A stretch of DNA of 20,851 nucleotides. Origin: an uncultured Collinsella sp. (GTDB lineage: Bacteria > Actinomycetota > Coriobacteriia > Coriobacteriales > Coriobacteriaceae). Position 1 is the first letter of the stretch; every line of letters starts with the position of its first letter. Position numbers and translations under genes: made by a program. The notes under the pieces are model-generated. The model did no database searches and was not told where the DNA came from. It was given only the letters and a program-made list of their open reading frames with translations. Positions 14,300 to 20,851 of this stretch are shown one piece after another. Location: the NCBI GenBank assembly GCA_900546105.1, contig URBP01000032.1, positions 1 through 20,851 of the forward strand, read 5' to 3'.

Positions 14300-16321
14300 A
14301 TGTATTGCACCAAGTGCGGGGCCCAGATACCCGATGGCTCCACGTTTTGCACGAGCTGCGGCGCTCGCGTGGGCGGAGTTGAGGACCAGGCGGAGCCCGT
14401 GGCGTTTCCGGTAGGGGATGCGCCGGTGGGCGACCCTGCGGGGCAGCACGCTCTTCAGGGTACCTCGGCTCATATGGAGGTGCAGTCTCGTTATGAGGAA
14501 CCTATGACCGAGCCTGCCGAGGCCTCTCAGTCGTTTGTTCCGACGCCGCAGCCCAAGAAGCCCAAGCACAGGGGCCGTATCATCGCTGCCGTTATCGGCG
14601 GTGTTGCCGTTGTCGCCATTGTCGCCGCTATCGTGATCGTGCCGCGTATCGGCACATCTTCCGAGGTGACTTCGGGCGGCAAAGGCTACGTTGTCTGCGC
14701 ATGCGAGACCAAAGTGCTGCCCAAGAACTGCAAAGGAAAAAAGCTCAAGAGCTATACCGTCGAGCTGGCGCCGGTGTCCGGCAAGGGCAAGAGCTACACC
14801 ATCAAAGTGGATGGCGAGGACGGCTTTGCCATGGAGGACTTTGGCGAGCTGCCGGATCAGAAGTACCAGATGACCATTACCTCGGGCAAGGGCAAAAAGA
14901 AGAGCACGACCACCATGAAGGTCGACTACGCCAAGGAAGGCTCGGACGCCCCCAAGAACGTTGAGCTCACGCAGTCCAAGAAGGAGGCCAAGGCCTCTGC
15001 CAAGGCGGCGGTCAAGACGGCAAACGAGCTGTTCACCGACAAGATCCTCGAGTACCAGAAAAAGTACGGCGAGGGCGAGGCTGTCGGGTTCGATGAATAT
15101 GCGTATGGAGCCCAGGGTGTTGCTTACGCCAAGCTCATTGACTTTGATGGCGATGGTCAAGATGAGCTGCTGATTGAGTATTCCGATGAACCGGTGGACC
15201 GTGGGGATCAGGCCGTCGCTGCACATCTCGAAGTTTGGGCGTATAAAGATGGCGATATTAAAAAGGTATATTCGCCGGAGGTGAACGTGTCCGCTCAAGA
15301 AGCGTGTGTGTCTATCTGGCTTTGTGAATACGAAGGCAAGATTGGATTTGAACAATGGTTCGACCATGGGACGGCGATTAAACAAAGCGACGTCTCTGGC
15401 GAGAGTGGACCTTCTGCCCACGAATACCAGGTTAAATTTATTGGATATGACGGCAAGTCATTTAAAGCCATGACCGACCTTGTTGCCTCGAACGAAGTCG
15501 ACCCTGCCTTTTTAGGCGAGAATAGCGTCTTGTATGCGGACGAGAACTCGGTTAACAGCACCATCGCAACGGTCGCCACGACGCTGGAGCAGCTGAAGTC
15601 GAAGGACGCCGGCGACGATGCGCAGGCGAGCTACGAGGCCGTCTCTGCCACGCAGGATGTCGACTTTACGGCTGCGGTTGGTGAAGGCCCGCTGAATCCG
15701 TCCCCCGATGATACGTGCCAGATTTCGGCTACGTGGACCTATCCTCAGGTGAAGGGCCAGGGCGTGGGAGTCGCCAAGTTCAACAAGGATATGGTCCAGC
15801 TCGTCGCGGATACGCTCGACGCGAGCAAGCACGCCTCGATGGACGACGAGGACAGCCGCGTGACCATGATGTACACTGCCGAGATCGTTTCGATTGATGG
15901 CGATATCGCCTGCGTGCGAACCTACACCGATAGCTATCAACCTCCGTATCGATCGGAGCGAGTGACAAGGTCGGCGTACTACAACCTCAAGACGGGCGAG
16001 CAGGTTTCGCTCGAGGACTCGCTTGCGCAGCATGGGCTCTCGTTTGACACCCTCAAGAGCGAGGCCAAGCAGGCAATTAGGACGGCAAAGCCGGATATAG
16101 ATTCCGTGTCCGAAGACAACATCGACGATGACGATAACTACACCGAGGATCATTTCTACTACGACGGCAAGGGCTATATCGTTGTCCTCGATACTGGCGA
16201 GTTTGACTGCATGGCATGGGATACCCACGACTTGGTTGCGCACGCGTTCGACTCGAGCTATTCCAGCGGCCAGGACGTAACGCCCGAGCGGGCTAGGGCC
16301 ACGTACGTACCCAACGAGTAG
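14300..16321 (+). CDS. Membrane-anchored zinc-ribbon protein with DUF3298-like extracellular domain
   Basis: 673 aa. Zinc ribbon C3-x2-C6...C17-x2-C20, an acidic/Pro-rich linker, one TM helix at about 94-116 after KKPKHRGR (so C-terminus outside), then a Lys/Gly-rich beta domain (~120-215), an Ala/Lys helical stretch, a DFDGDGQDELL calcium-loop-like segment at 281-291, and a C-terminal region resembling the DUF3298/RsiV-type extracellular domain (YYNLKTGEQVSLEDSL..., GKGYIVVLDTGEFD). Role unknown; ligand sensing or envelope function is inference. Start: GGGAG at 14290-14294 precedes ATG 14300, and the zinc ribbon begins at residue 3; upstream in-frame extension has no support. The part at about 15100-15540 is clearly AT-richer than the rest. 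It ends at a strong terminator. Confidence 0.82.
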   Translation: MYCTKCGAQIPDGSTFCTSCGARVGGVEDQAEPVAFPVGDAPVGDPAGQHALQGTSAHMEVQSRYEEPMTEPAEASQSFVPTPQPKKPKHRGRIIAAVIGGVAVVAIVAAIVIVPRIGTSSEVTSGGKGYVVCACETKVLPKNCKGKKLKSYTVELAPVSGKGKSYTIKVDGEDGFAMEDFGELPDQKYQMTITSGKGKKKSTTTMKVDYAKEGSDAPKNVELTQSKKEAKASAKAAVKTANELFTDKILEYQKKYGEGEAVGFDEYAYGAQGVAYAKLIDFDGDGQDELLIEYSDEPVDRGDQAVAAHLEVWAYKDGDIKKVYSPEVNVSAQEACVSIWLCEYEGKIGFEQWFDHGTAIKQSDVSGESGPSAHEYQVKFIGYDGKSFKAMTDLVASNEVDPAFLGENSVLYADENSVNSTIATVATTLEQLKSKDAGDDAQASYEAVSATQDVDFTAAVGEGPLNPSPDDTCQISATWTYPQVKGQGVGVAKFNKDMVQLVADTLDASKHASMDDEDSRVTMMYTAEIVSIDGDIACVRTYTDSYQPPYRSERVTRSAYYNLKTGEQVSLEDSLAQHGLSFDTLKSEAKQAIRTAKPDIDSVSEDNIDDDDNYTEDHFYYDGKGYIVVLDTGEFDCMAWDTHDLVAHAFDSSYSSGQDVTPERARATYVPNE

Positions 16322-16351
16322 AGTAAAGCCGCAAGAAGCGAATTACAAAGT

Positions 16352-16391
16352 CCCCCGGTGACGCAAAACGCCGCGCCACCGGGGGCTTTTT
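16352..16391 (+). terminator. Rho-independent terminator after the zinc-ribbon membrane protein gene
   Basis: CCCCCGGTG (16352-16360) pairs perfectly with CACCGGGGG (16377-16385); 16-nt loop; a C, then five T. As after fhs, the T-run continues into TGATCCCAA (16391-16399). Confidence 0.85.
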
Positions 16392-16442
16392 GATCCCAAT
16401 TGGCTCCGAAATAAGCTATCTGGGCCAGCCGCGCCACGAAAA

Positions 16443-16581
16443 GCGCCCATCTACTACGTTTGTCAGGGTTGGACCGACCATGGAGCGTTTTTAACAATGT
16501 GGCAAGACGTTTACCTGCGGTTTTGTTAACGCAAATATGGCTATGGTTGGCACCCTTGGGTTAAACGTAGTAGATGGGCGC
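16443..16581 (+). repeat. Long inverted-repeat element 2 (same family as 14037-14197)
   Basis: GCGCCCATCTACTACGTTT (16443-16461) is perfectly complementary to 16563-16581. Pairing continues inward in blocks (AGGGT 16465-16469 with ACCCT 16552-16556; ACCAT 16477-16481 with ATGGT 16543-16547). ACGTTTGTCA (16456-16465) can alternatively pair with TGGCAAGACGT (16500-16510) with one bulged G, at the same place as the inner hairpin of element 1. It shares TACTACG, GACCAT, ACCTGCGGTTTTGTT and CGTAGTA with element 1 at spacings equal to within one base. It fills the 291-nt gap between the terminator and the minus-strand gene ending at 16613. Confidence 0.78.
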
Positions 16582-16612
16582 ATTTTTTGGTGCACAGCCC
16601 AAGAAGGGATCG

Positions 16613-16849
16613 TTAGCCGCGCTGGAGGCCAAAGAGTTTGGCGTTGCGCTCGGCGACCATCATGTTAATATCGGCGATCTCCATCTTGCCGTCAATGTAG
16701 GGCTGGTAGGTGCCGTACGGGTCGCCGGCTCCCAAGCTGCAACTGCCGCAGTTGTCGCAGCTGCCGTTGCCGCAGCCCGCGAGTGCCAGCTTAATGATCT
16801 CCTCACGCTCGGCACGCGTCGTGTCCTTGATGAGCTTGCTTTTTGCCAT
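16613..16849 (-). CDS. Small four-cysteine protein, function unknown
   Basis: 78 aa. A charged helical N-terminus (MAKSKLIKDTTRAEREEIIK) leads to C26-x4-C31-x2-C34-x2-C37 in a Gly/Ser/Asn-rich loop, then GAGDPYGTYQPYIDGK and a helical end (MEIADINMMVAERNAKLFG). No signal peptide or TM segment. The closely spaced cysteines suggest an Fe-S cluster or zinc, or a redox role, but I do not recognise the family. Start: GAGGA on the minus strand (complement of 16856-16860 region) lies six bases before the ATG at 16849; a longer frame to 16921 lacks a binding site. It is transcribed divergently from the gene at 16988, and its stop is 31 nt from inverted-repeat element 2. Confidence 0.8.
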   Translation of the reverse strand: MAKSKLIKDTTRAEREEIIKLALAGCGNGSCDNCGSCSLGAGDPYGTYQPYIDGKMEIADINMMVAERNAKLFGLQRG

Positions 16850-16916
16850 GACGTATCCTCGATTCGATTGCGACCGTCGGCCGCGCATGTCTTGTAGATA
16901 CCGACGGGCTTTGCCC

Positions 16917-16922
16917 ATCATA
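16917..16922 (-). promoter_or_regulatory. Possible -10 box for the four-cysteine gene
   Basis: TATGAT on the minus strand, 68 nt before the ATG at 16849. No good -35 at the expected distance. It is 15 nt from the candidate -10 of the divergent gene, so the two promoters would overlap. Confidence 0.22.
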
Positions 16923-16936
16923 GGCTTTTGCGCGGG

Positions 16937-16942
16937 TAGAAT
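16937..16942 (+). promoter_or_regulatory. Possible -10 box for the gene at 16988
   Basis: TAGAAT, 46 nt before the ATG. TTGCCC at 16911-16916 is the nearest -35-like hexamer, but the 20-nt spacing is long. Weak. Confidence 0.25.
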
Positions 16943-16987
16943 GCATGGATAACTTGATGCTTACGGGCGACGGAAAGGAATCGTTGC

Positions 16988-17944
16988 ATGGACCAGGATA
17001 AGACGACCGTAATGGGTGGCTACGGCTCCCCACGGACGGGCAATGGCGCCGATGAGACCCGCGTCGTACCGAATCCCGGCTACGCTGCCCCCGATACGAC
17101 GCAGGCGTCGGCCGATCCCACGCGCGTTGTGAATTACGGAAACGCGGCGCAGGACCCGTATGGTACCTCGTCGCAGAGCCCCTGCGGCAACGCGGTGGCA
17201 GACCCTTATGATGACCTGCTGCAAAATCCCATTCCGCAACCTCAGCGGACGACATATATGCCGCGCACGGCACAGCCGCGCTACGAGTCGCGCGACCGAT
17301 ATGCGCGCGAGCCGTATCGTGAGTATCCCAAGTCCATCCCTCAGTATGGCGAGGACGAGGAGAAAAAGCCTTCGCGTTCGTCGAGCGTGGTCAAGAAAAT
17401 CCTGATCGTGCTGGCGATCTTCTTTGCCCTGTCGGTTGTGTTTGCCATCGTGTCGGGTATGCTCAACAAGCGGGGCACCACGACTGATACCACGGCCGAG
17501 CAGACCGAGACTACCCAGTCCGGCACCGTCGACCTGAGCGATATCCCGGGTCAGTACTGGTCCAACGCCAAAAAGCTCCTCAAGTCGCGCGGGGCCGATC
17601 TTTCGAATGCCGTGATTCTGACCGACGACGGCTCGACGCCCGTTGTCGACGCCAACTGGGTCGTGACGTCTGCCTACTATAACGACAACGGTAACCTCGA
17701 GATTCAGCTCACGCGCAAGGACGGCTCGTCGAGCAATGCGTCCGGCGATCAGGGCGGCGCGGACAGCTCGAGCTCCAACACGCTGGAGGACCTGAGCAAC
17801 AAGGCGCAGGAGCTTGGAGATAAGGCTCAGCAATTGGGCGACACGGCTCAGAACCTCGGCGATACCGCACAGAACCTGGGCGATATGGCAACGAACGCCT
17901 GGGATGCCCTGCAAAACGGCATTTCGGGCGCGCAGGGGAACTAG
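16988..17944 (+). CDS. Single-pass membrane protein with disordered N-terminus, PASTA-like segment and heptad tail
   Basis: 318 aa. Residues 1-130 are a disordered Pro/Gln/Tyr/Asp-rich cytoplasmic tail containing D4-KTTV, D22-ETRVV and D43-PTRVV. KKPSRSSSVVKK precedes one TM helix at about 137-158. Outside are a Thr-rich linker, one ~60-residue domain (IPGQYWSNAKKLLKSRGADLSNAVIL...WVVTSAYYNDNGNLEIQLTRK) that resembles a PASTA-type fold, a Ser-rich linker, and a helical tail at 272-304 with seven-residue AQ-x-LGD-x repeats. Start: AAAGGA at 16974-16979, eight bases before ATG. The Thr motifs suggest phosphorylation by a Ser/Thr kinase or FHA binding, but no kinase is in the window, so this is inference. 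Function unknown. It ends at a bidirectional terminator. Confidence 0.82.
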   Translation: MDQDKTTVMGGYGSPRTGNGADETRVVPNPGYAAPDTTQASADPTRVVNYGNAAQDPYGTSSQSPCGNAVADPYDDLLQNPIPQPQRTTYMPRTAQPRYESRDRYAREPYREYPKSIPQYGEDEEKKPSRSSSVVKKILIVLAIFFALSVVFAIVSGMLNKRGTTTDTTAEQTETTQSGTVDLSDIPGQYWSNAKKLLKSRGADLSNAVILTDDGSTPVVDANWVVTSAYYNDNGNLEIQLTRKDGSSSNASGDQGGADSSSSNTLEDLSNKAQELGDKAQQLGDTAQNLGDTAQNLGDMATNAWDALQNGISGAQGN

Positions 17945-17979
17945 CGGTCGAGCGGCTAGAACCTTAGCAGTGCCAAACA

Positions 17980-18047
17980 AAAACGGGACGCAGGATCGCG
18001 CGACCGGGCGCATAGGCGCGTTGGTCGGTGGTCCTGCGTCCCGTTTT
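17980..18047. terminator. Bidirectional Rho-independent terminator between convergent genes
   Basis: AAAACGGGACGCAGGA (17980-17995) is perfectly complementary to TCCTGCGTCCCGTTTT (18032-18047): 16 bp, with the A-run and T-run serving both directions. An inner CGACC/GGTCG pairing (18001-18005 with 18023-18027) extends the hairpin. It serves the plus-strand gene ending at 17944 and the minus-strand gene ending at 18056. Confidence 0.92.
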
Positions 18048-18055
18048 GCTGTCGA

Positions 18056-19237
18056 TTACAGCTGCTCGGCTGGACGCTCGGGCGAGCTGAAGCCCGAGTC
18101 AAATGTGACGACGCACGAGGCGTCGGGCCGGCGCTCGTGCACGATGCGCGTGACGAGCTCCAGTAGCTCCTCGTCGGATATGTCAAAGCCGTCGGGACGC
18201 ACCAGGTCAAACGAAACGAACCCGTCGTGTTCGTGCAGGTCGTGGATGGAGAGCGCGGGATCAATCTGCATGACGCCGCGCTTGACCCAGCCGCGCAGAT
18301 CGTCGCCGGTGGTGGCGATGGGGTCGCAGTGCAGCGTGATATCGATGCCCATCTGGCGCTTGATGTCGTGCTCGATGGTGTCCAGGATCTCGTGGTGCTC
18401 AAACGCGTCGCCCTCGCCGGGCATCTCCACGTGGGCGCTTGCAAACTGACGACCGGGGCCGTAGTCGTGCACCATCAGGTCGTGTGTGCCCAAGACCTGT
18501 GGATAGGACATGATCTTGTCGCGGATTGCCTGGACGAGCTTGGGGTCGGGCGCTTGCCCCAGCAACGGGCTGATGGCGTCGCGCACTAGGCCCATGCCGC
18601 TGATGCAGATGAAGATGCCCACACCCAGGCCTGCCCAGCCGTCGAGGTCAAAGCCTGTCGTCTGCGAAATAAGCGCCGCCACCAAGACCGAGCCCGAGGT
18701 GATGACGTCGTTTTTGGAGTCCTGCGCTGTGGCGATGAGCGTCTCGGAATCGATGCGGTTACCCAGTGCGCGGTTGAACGCGGCCATCCAGAATTTGACG
18801 AGCATGGACAGAATAAGGACGGCCATGGAGAGCGCCGAATACACGGTGGGCGAGGGCTTGATGATCTTGGTTATCGACTCGAGGATTAGGTTGATGCCGA
18901 CGGCACAAACCAGGACGGCGACAAACAGACCGGCCAGGTACTCGTAGCGGCCGTGGCCGTAAGGGTGGCCCTCGTCTGCCGGGCGGCTGGCAAGGCGGAA
19001 CCCGAGCAGACTCACGATGTTGCTCGAGGCATCGGAGAGGTTGTTGAAAGCGTCGGCGATGAGGGAGACGGAGCCGGCGAGCAGACCCGCGATACCCTTG
19101 GCCAGGCACAGGGTGATGTTGAGGCCAATGCAGACGAAGCTTGCGGAAAAGCCCGCGTTGGTGCGGCAAGATGCATCGACCGGCTCGCTCTCGCTGCCGG
19201 GAACAAGCGTATGTACCAGCCGATTTACAAATAGCAT
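18056..19237 (-). CDS. Cation diffusion facilitator (CDF) metal exporter, probably manganese-type
   Basis: 393 aa inner-membrane metal/proton antiporter with six TM helices. TM2 carries SLIADAFNNLSDASSN and TM5 carries ATAQDSKNDVITS. Aligned to E. coli FieF (D45, D49, H153, D157), the transport site reads N65, D69, D173, D177: the N-D/D-D set associated with Mn exporters, not the His-containing zinc set. EGHPYGHGRYEYLAGL is the usual TM2-TM3 loop signature. The first cytoplasmic dimer domain spans ~270-345 (VLGTHDLMVHDYG...DITLHCDP), followed by ~75 more residues with HDLHEHDG. Start: GAGGA on the minus strand eight bases before the ATG at 19237; an upstream in-frame ATG at 19258 adds seven residues but has no binding site. 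Metal preference is inference. Confidence 0.9.
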   Translation of the reverse strand: MLFVNRLVHTLVPGSESEPVDASCRTNAGFSASFVCIGLNITLCLAKGIAGLLAGSVSLIADAFNNLSDASSNIVSLLGFRLASRPADEGHPYGHGRYEYLAGLFVAVLVCAVGINLILESITKIIKPSPTVYSALSMAVLILSMLVKFWMAAFNRALGNRIDSETLIATAQDSKNDVITSGSVLVAALISQTTGFDLDGWAGLGVGIFICISGMGLVRDAISPLLGQAPDPKLVQAIRDKIMSYPQVLGTHDLMVHDYGPGRQFASAHVEMPGEGDAFEHHEILDTIEHDIKRQMGIDITLHCDPIATTGDDLRGWVKRGVMQIDPALSIHDLHEHDGFVSFDLVRPDGFDISDEELLELVTRIVHERRPDASCVVTFDSGFSSPERPAEQL

Positions 19238-19363
19238 AGCGGTCGTCCTCACAATCATGTTTAAGGGGATAGTGTAGCTCGCGCGGGGGCGCCGTGCACC
19301 GATGCTCAGAAAATGCAGCAATAGTCTGCCGGTGCTAACGAGCGAGCCTTCTCGTCTGCCTGG

Positions 19364-19382
19364 GTGGTCCATTTTGGGCCAC
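19364..19382 (+). promoter_or_regulatory. Short hairpin in the leader of the gene at 19456
   Basis: GTGGTCC (19364-19370) pairs with GGGCCAC (19376-19382) through one G-U, around the loop ATTTT. No T-run follows, so it is not a standard terminator. It may lie in the 5' untranslated region or be chance. Confidence 0.25.
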
Positions 19383-19408
19383 ATGGGTATGGGCATGTGC
19401 CTGTTTGC

Positions 19409-19427
19409 TCGACATACTTAATGTCGA
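19409..19427. promoter_or_regulatory. Perfect inverted repeat, candidate operator, before the double zinc-ribbon gene
   Basis: TCGACAT-ACTTA-ATGTCGA: 7-bp arms around an AT-rich 5-nt centre, ending 28 nt before the ATG at 19456. The 19-nt dyad and its position fit a repressor site overlapping the promoter or transcription start. The rest of this 218-nt divergent gap holds nothing else I can call with confidence. Confidence 0.4.
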
Positions 19428-19455
19428 CAGCCCTTGTGCAAAGGAGGATGTTTCC

Positions 19456-20793
19456 ATGGACGAGATGTTTGCCATTAAATGTCAAAACTGCGGCGGCCCT
19501 ATGTACTCGCATCAGGCTAAGCGCAGCTTTGAGTGCGCCTATTGCGGCACGGTCATCCCGTGGCAGGCCGATGCCGGGGAGCCCAAGAGCGCCCTGGGCA
19601 TTCGCCATACGCCGTTGACGGTGGTGGATGGACTGCTCAAGCTCACGCATGTGTCGCAACTCGAGCGCCCGGAGGACCCGGACTGGTATTTCTTCAATTC
19701 GCACTGGCGCAATCAGTCGGTCCTGGAACATCTGCTGTGGGAGGATCGCGGCACGGCGCAGGAGTTCCAAGAGGCCACGCATGTGAGCATTCCTTGCCCC
19801 TTCTGTGGTGCGTCCTTTGAGGGCGAGTCGACCCAGCGCGTGTTTGAGTGCCCGTCCTGCGGCAACAAGATCGGCATTGCCGACCTGCTCAAGCCGGGGA
19901 CGTTTAGCAAGCGCCTGACCATGGGCGTAGGTGCGGAGTATGTGCCTGAGCAGGGTATTCCTTGCGAAATCTCGCCGCAGCAGGCACGTGCCAACGCGCT
20001 GCAGCTGGTGCGTCAGTATCCGGATGCCTTTGCCGGGCACGATGTAGAAGATGCGATCCAAAACGATATGATGCTCTTCTATTTCCCCATGGCGCTGGCG
20101 GACCTGCGCATGATGGCGTCCTTCCCGGGCAAGGGCCTGAGCAAGGAAACCCTGGTGTACTACGAGGTGCTCGACTGGGCATACCCCAGGGCAAACTACC
20201 TGGACGTTCGCCTCATGGGCATTTTGGAGCCGTGGGACTTTGCCAAGGTCGGTCCGTTCGATCCCGCCATGCAGGAAGGCGATTTCCGCGTCGTCTCCGT
20301 CGATGCGTCTACCAAGGACCAGGTGGTCATTGATAAGTTGGCGCTCGACGTTGCCGGTAACGATGCTGAAGCGGTGCTGGGGCTCAATAAAAAGAGCATC
20401 CGCACGTGGGCACGCAAGGCCCGCAAGCATAAGGATGGCCTGGTGATGGTGCCGGTCTACTTTGTCGACCGTCCGGCAACGGACAGCCGCGACGGCGAGC
20501 AGGTGCGCATTGCCGTAAACGGCCAGACGGGCCGCGCGGCCGCGGTGGTGTTTAGCGACAAGCGCGAGACGCATATCGTGGCGCCGCTCAACCCGAGCCT
20601 GCATCTGTCCGGCGAGAGCACCGTGCACGCCACGCCCATCGAGGTCAAATACGTTAAATCGCCCTTCCTGTACCAGATCGTGCGTCGTGGAGGCGGCGAG
20701 CAACCGCGCCAGGTTGCAGCCGCCGTCGAGGGTTCCTGCCGAGAGGAGAAGCCCAAACGCCGCGGCCTACTGGGTGCGCTATTTGGGAAGTAG
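19456..20793 (+). CDS. Double zinc-ribbon protein (TFIIB-type zinc-ribbon-like), function unknown
   Basis: 445 aa, no TM segment. Zinc ribbon 1: C9-x2-C12...C27-x2-C30. Zinc ribbon 2: C114-x2-C117...C132-x2-C135. The layout (ribbon, ribbon, a PCEISPQQARANAL helix, then a large alpha/beta region with LVMVPVYFVDRP) resembles the bacterial 'TFIIB-type zinc ribbon-containing' proteins, whose role is not known to me. The C-terminus is basic (EEKPKRRGLLGALFGK). Start: AAGGAGG at 19441-19447, eight bases before ATG 19456, is the best ribosome binding site in the window; an ATG 51 nt upstream is in frame but lies before that site. It is divergent from the CDF gene, with a candidate operator at 19409-19427. 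Confidence 0.85.
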   Translation: MDEMFAIKCQNCGGPMYSHQAKRSFECAYCGTVIPWQADAGEPKSALGIRHTPLTVVDGLLKLTHVSQLERPEDPDWYFFNSHWRNQSVLEHLLWEDRGTAQEFQEATHVSIPCPFCGASFEGESTQRVFECPSCGNKIGIADLLKPGTFSKRLTMGVGAEYVPEQGIPCEISPQQARANALQLVRQYPDAFAGHDVEDAIQNDMMLFYFPMALADLRMMASFPGKGLSKETLVYYEVLDWAYPRANYLDVRLMGILEPWDFAKVGPFDPAMQEGDFRVVSVDASTKDQVVIDKLALDVAGNDAEAVLGLNKKSIRTWARKARKHKDGLVMVPVYFVDRPATDSRDGEQVRIAVNGQTGRAAAVVFSDKRETHIVAPLNPSLHLSGESTVHATPIEVKYVKSPFLYQIVRRGGGEQPRQVAAAVEGSCREEKPKRRGLLGALFGK

Positions 20794-20851
20794 GGGAGCG
20801 GTGCCGGTCGGCATGGCGGTGTGATAGCTAGGGGCACGGGGCGGCTCGCAG
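20794..20851. other. Trailing non-coding end of window
   Basis: 58 nt after the last stop codon. I see no terminator, promoter or start of a gene in it before the window ends. Confidence 0.5.

Noticed and set aside
13995..14414. Open frame reading through inverted-repeat element 1
   Set aside because: It overlaps the next gene, has no ribosome binding site, and the underlying sequence is better explained by the paired arms.
14117..15421. 434-codon minus-strand frame across the zinc-ribbon gene and inverted-repeat element 1
   Set aside because: It runs through the element's arm and antisense to a better supported gene; no start signal or domain.
14037..16581. CRISPR array
   Set aside because: Only two copies, more than 2 kb apart, in long inverted form with no spacer pattern and no cas genes.
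19361..19382. T-box or other riboswitch in the leader of the gene at 19456
   Set aside because: A hairpin is present but there is no T-box bulge sequence, specifier stem or terminator.
19306..20703. 465-codon minus-strand frame opposite the double zinc-ribbon gene
   Set aside because: The plus-strand frame has four CxxC motifs and an excellent Shine-Dalgarno; the minus frame has neither.
1..20851. tRNA or rRNA genes
   Set aside because: No cloverleaf with a T-arm GTTCRANNC in an intergenic place and no rRNA-like stretch was seen.

Overview
The window is high-GC, almost fully coding DNA with housekeeping genes in tight, mostly plus-strand runs. Gene content (anaerobe-type superoxide reductase, formate-THF ligase, an actinobacterial-type SOS box, a Pol III alpha with a PHP domain) and the style of the proteins suggest an anaerobic actinomycete of the Coriobacteriia, most like a gut Collinsella. 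This placement is recalled from family resemblance and was not tested by a search.

Layout. 2-7172: dnaE (5' end cut by the window edge), then a SWIM zinc-finger SNF2 ATPase 28 nt downstream. 7274-7636: a superoxide reductase whose desulforedoxin domain has lost its iron ligands. 7754-9739: a protein with the full fold layout of glutamine-dependent NAD synthetase, but both active sites are degraded. 9877-12085: ruvC-ruvA-ruvB, translationally coupled, behind a perfect GAAC-N4-GTTC SOS box. 12232-13899: fhs, with a strong terminator.

13900-17944 is more accessory. It holds a zinc-ribbon/one-TM/DUF3298-like surface protein with a low-GC patch, a 78-residue four-cysteine protein on the minus strand, and a one-TM protein with a disordered N-terminus carrying repeated D-x-T motifs. 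A bidirectional terminator separates this from a minus-strand CDF metal exporter (Mn-type site signature). The last gene is a double zinc-ribbon protein of unknown function.

The most interesting non-coding signal is a pair of about 140-160 nt inverted-repeat elements (14037-14197 and 16443-16581). They share spacing and an internal core, but their arms differ and the differences are compensated across the stem. Both lie just past a Rho-independent terminator that runs into TGATCCCAA. A reduced relative (two TTTACTACG copies) follows the terminator at 7683-7714. They look like one family of structured RNA or MITE/REP-like elements. The most interesting coding signal is the NAD-synthetase pseudoenzyme between the superoxide reductase and the SOS-controlled ruv operon.
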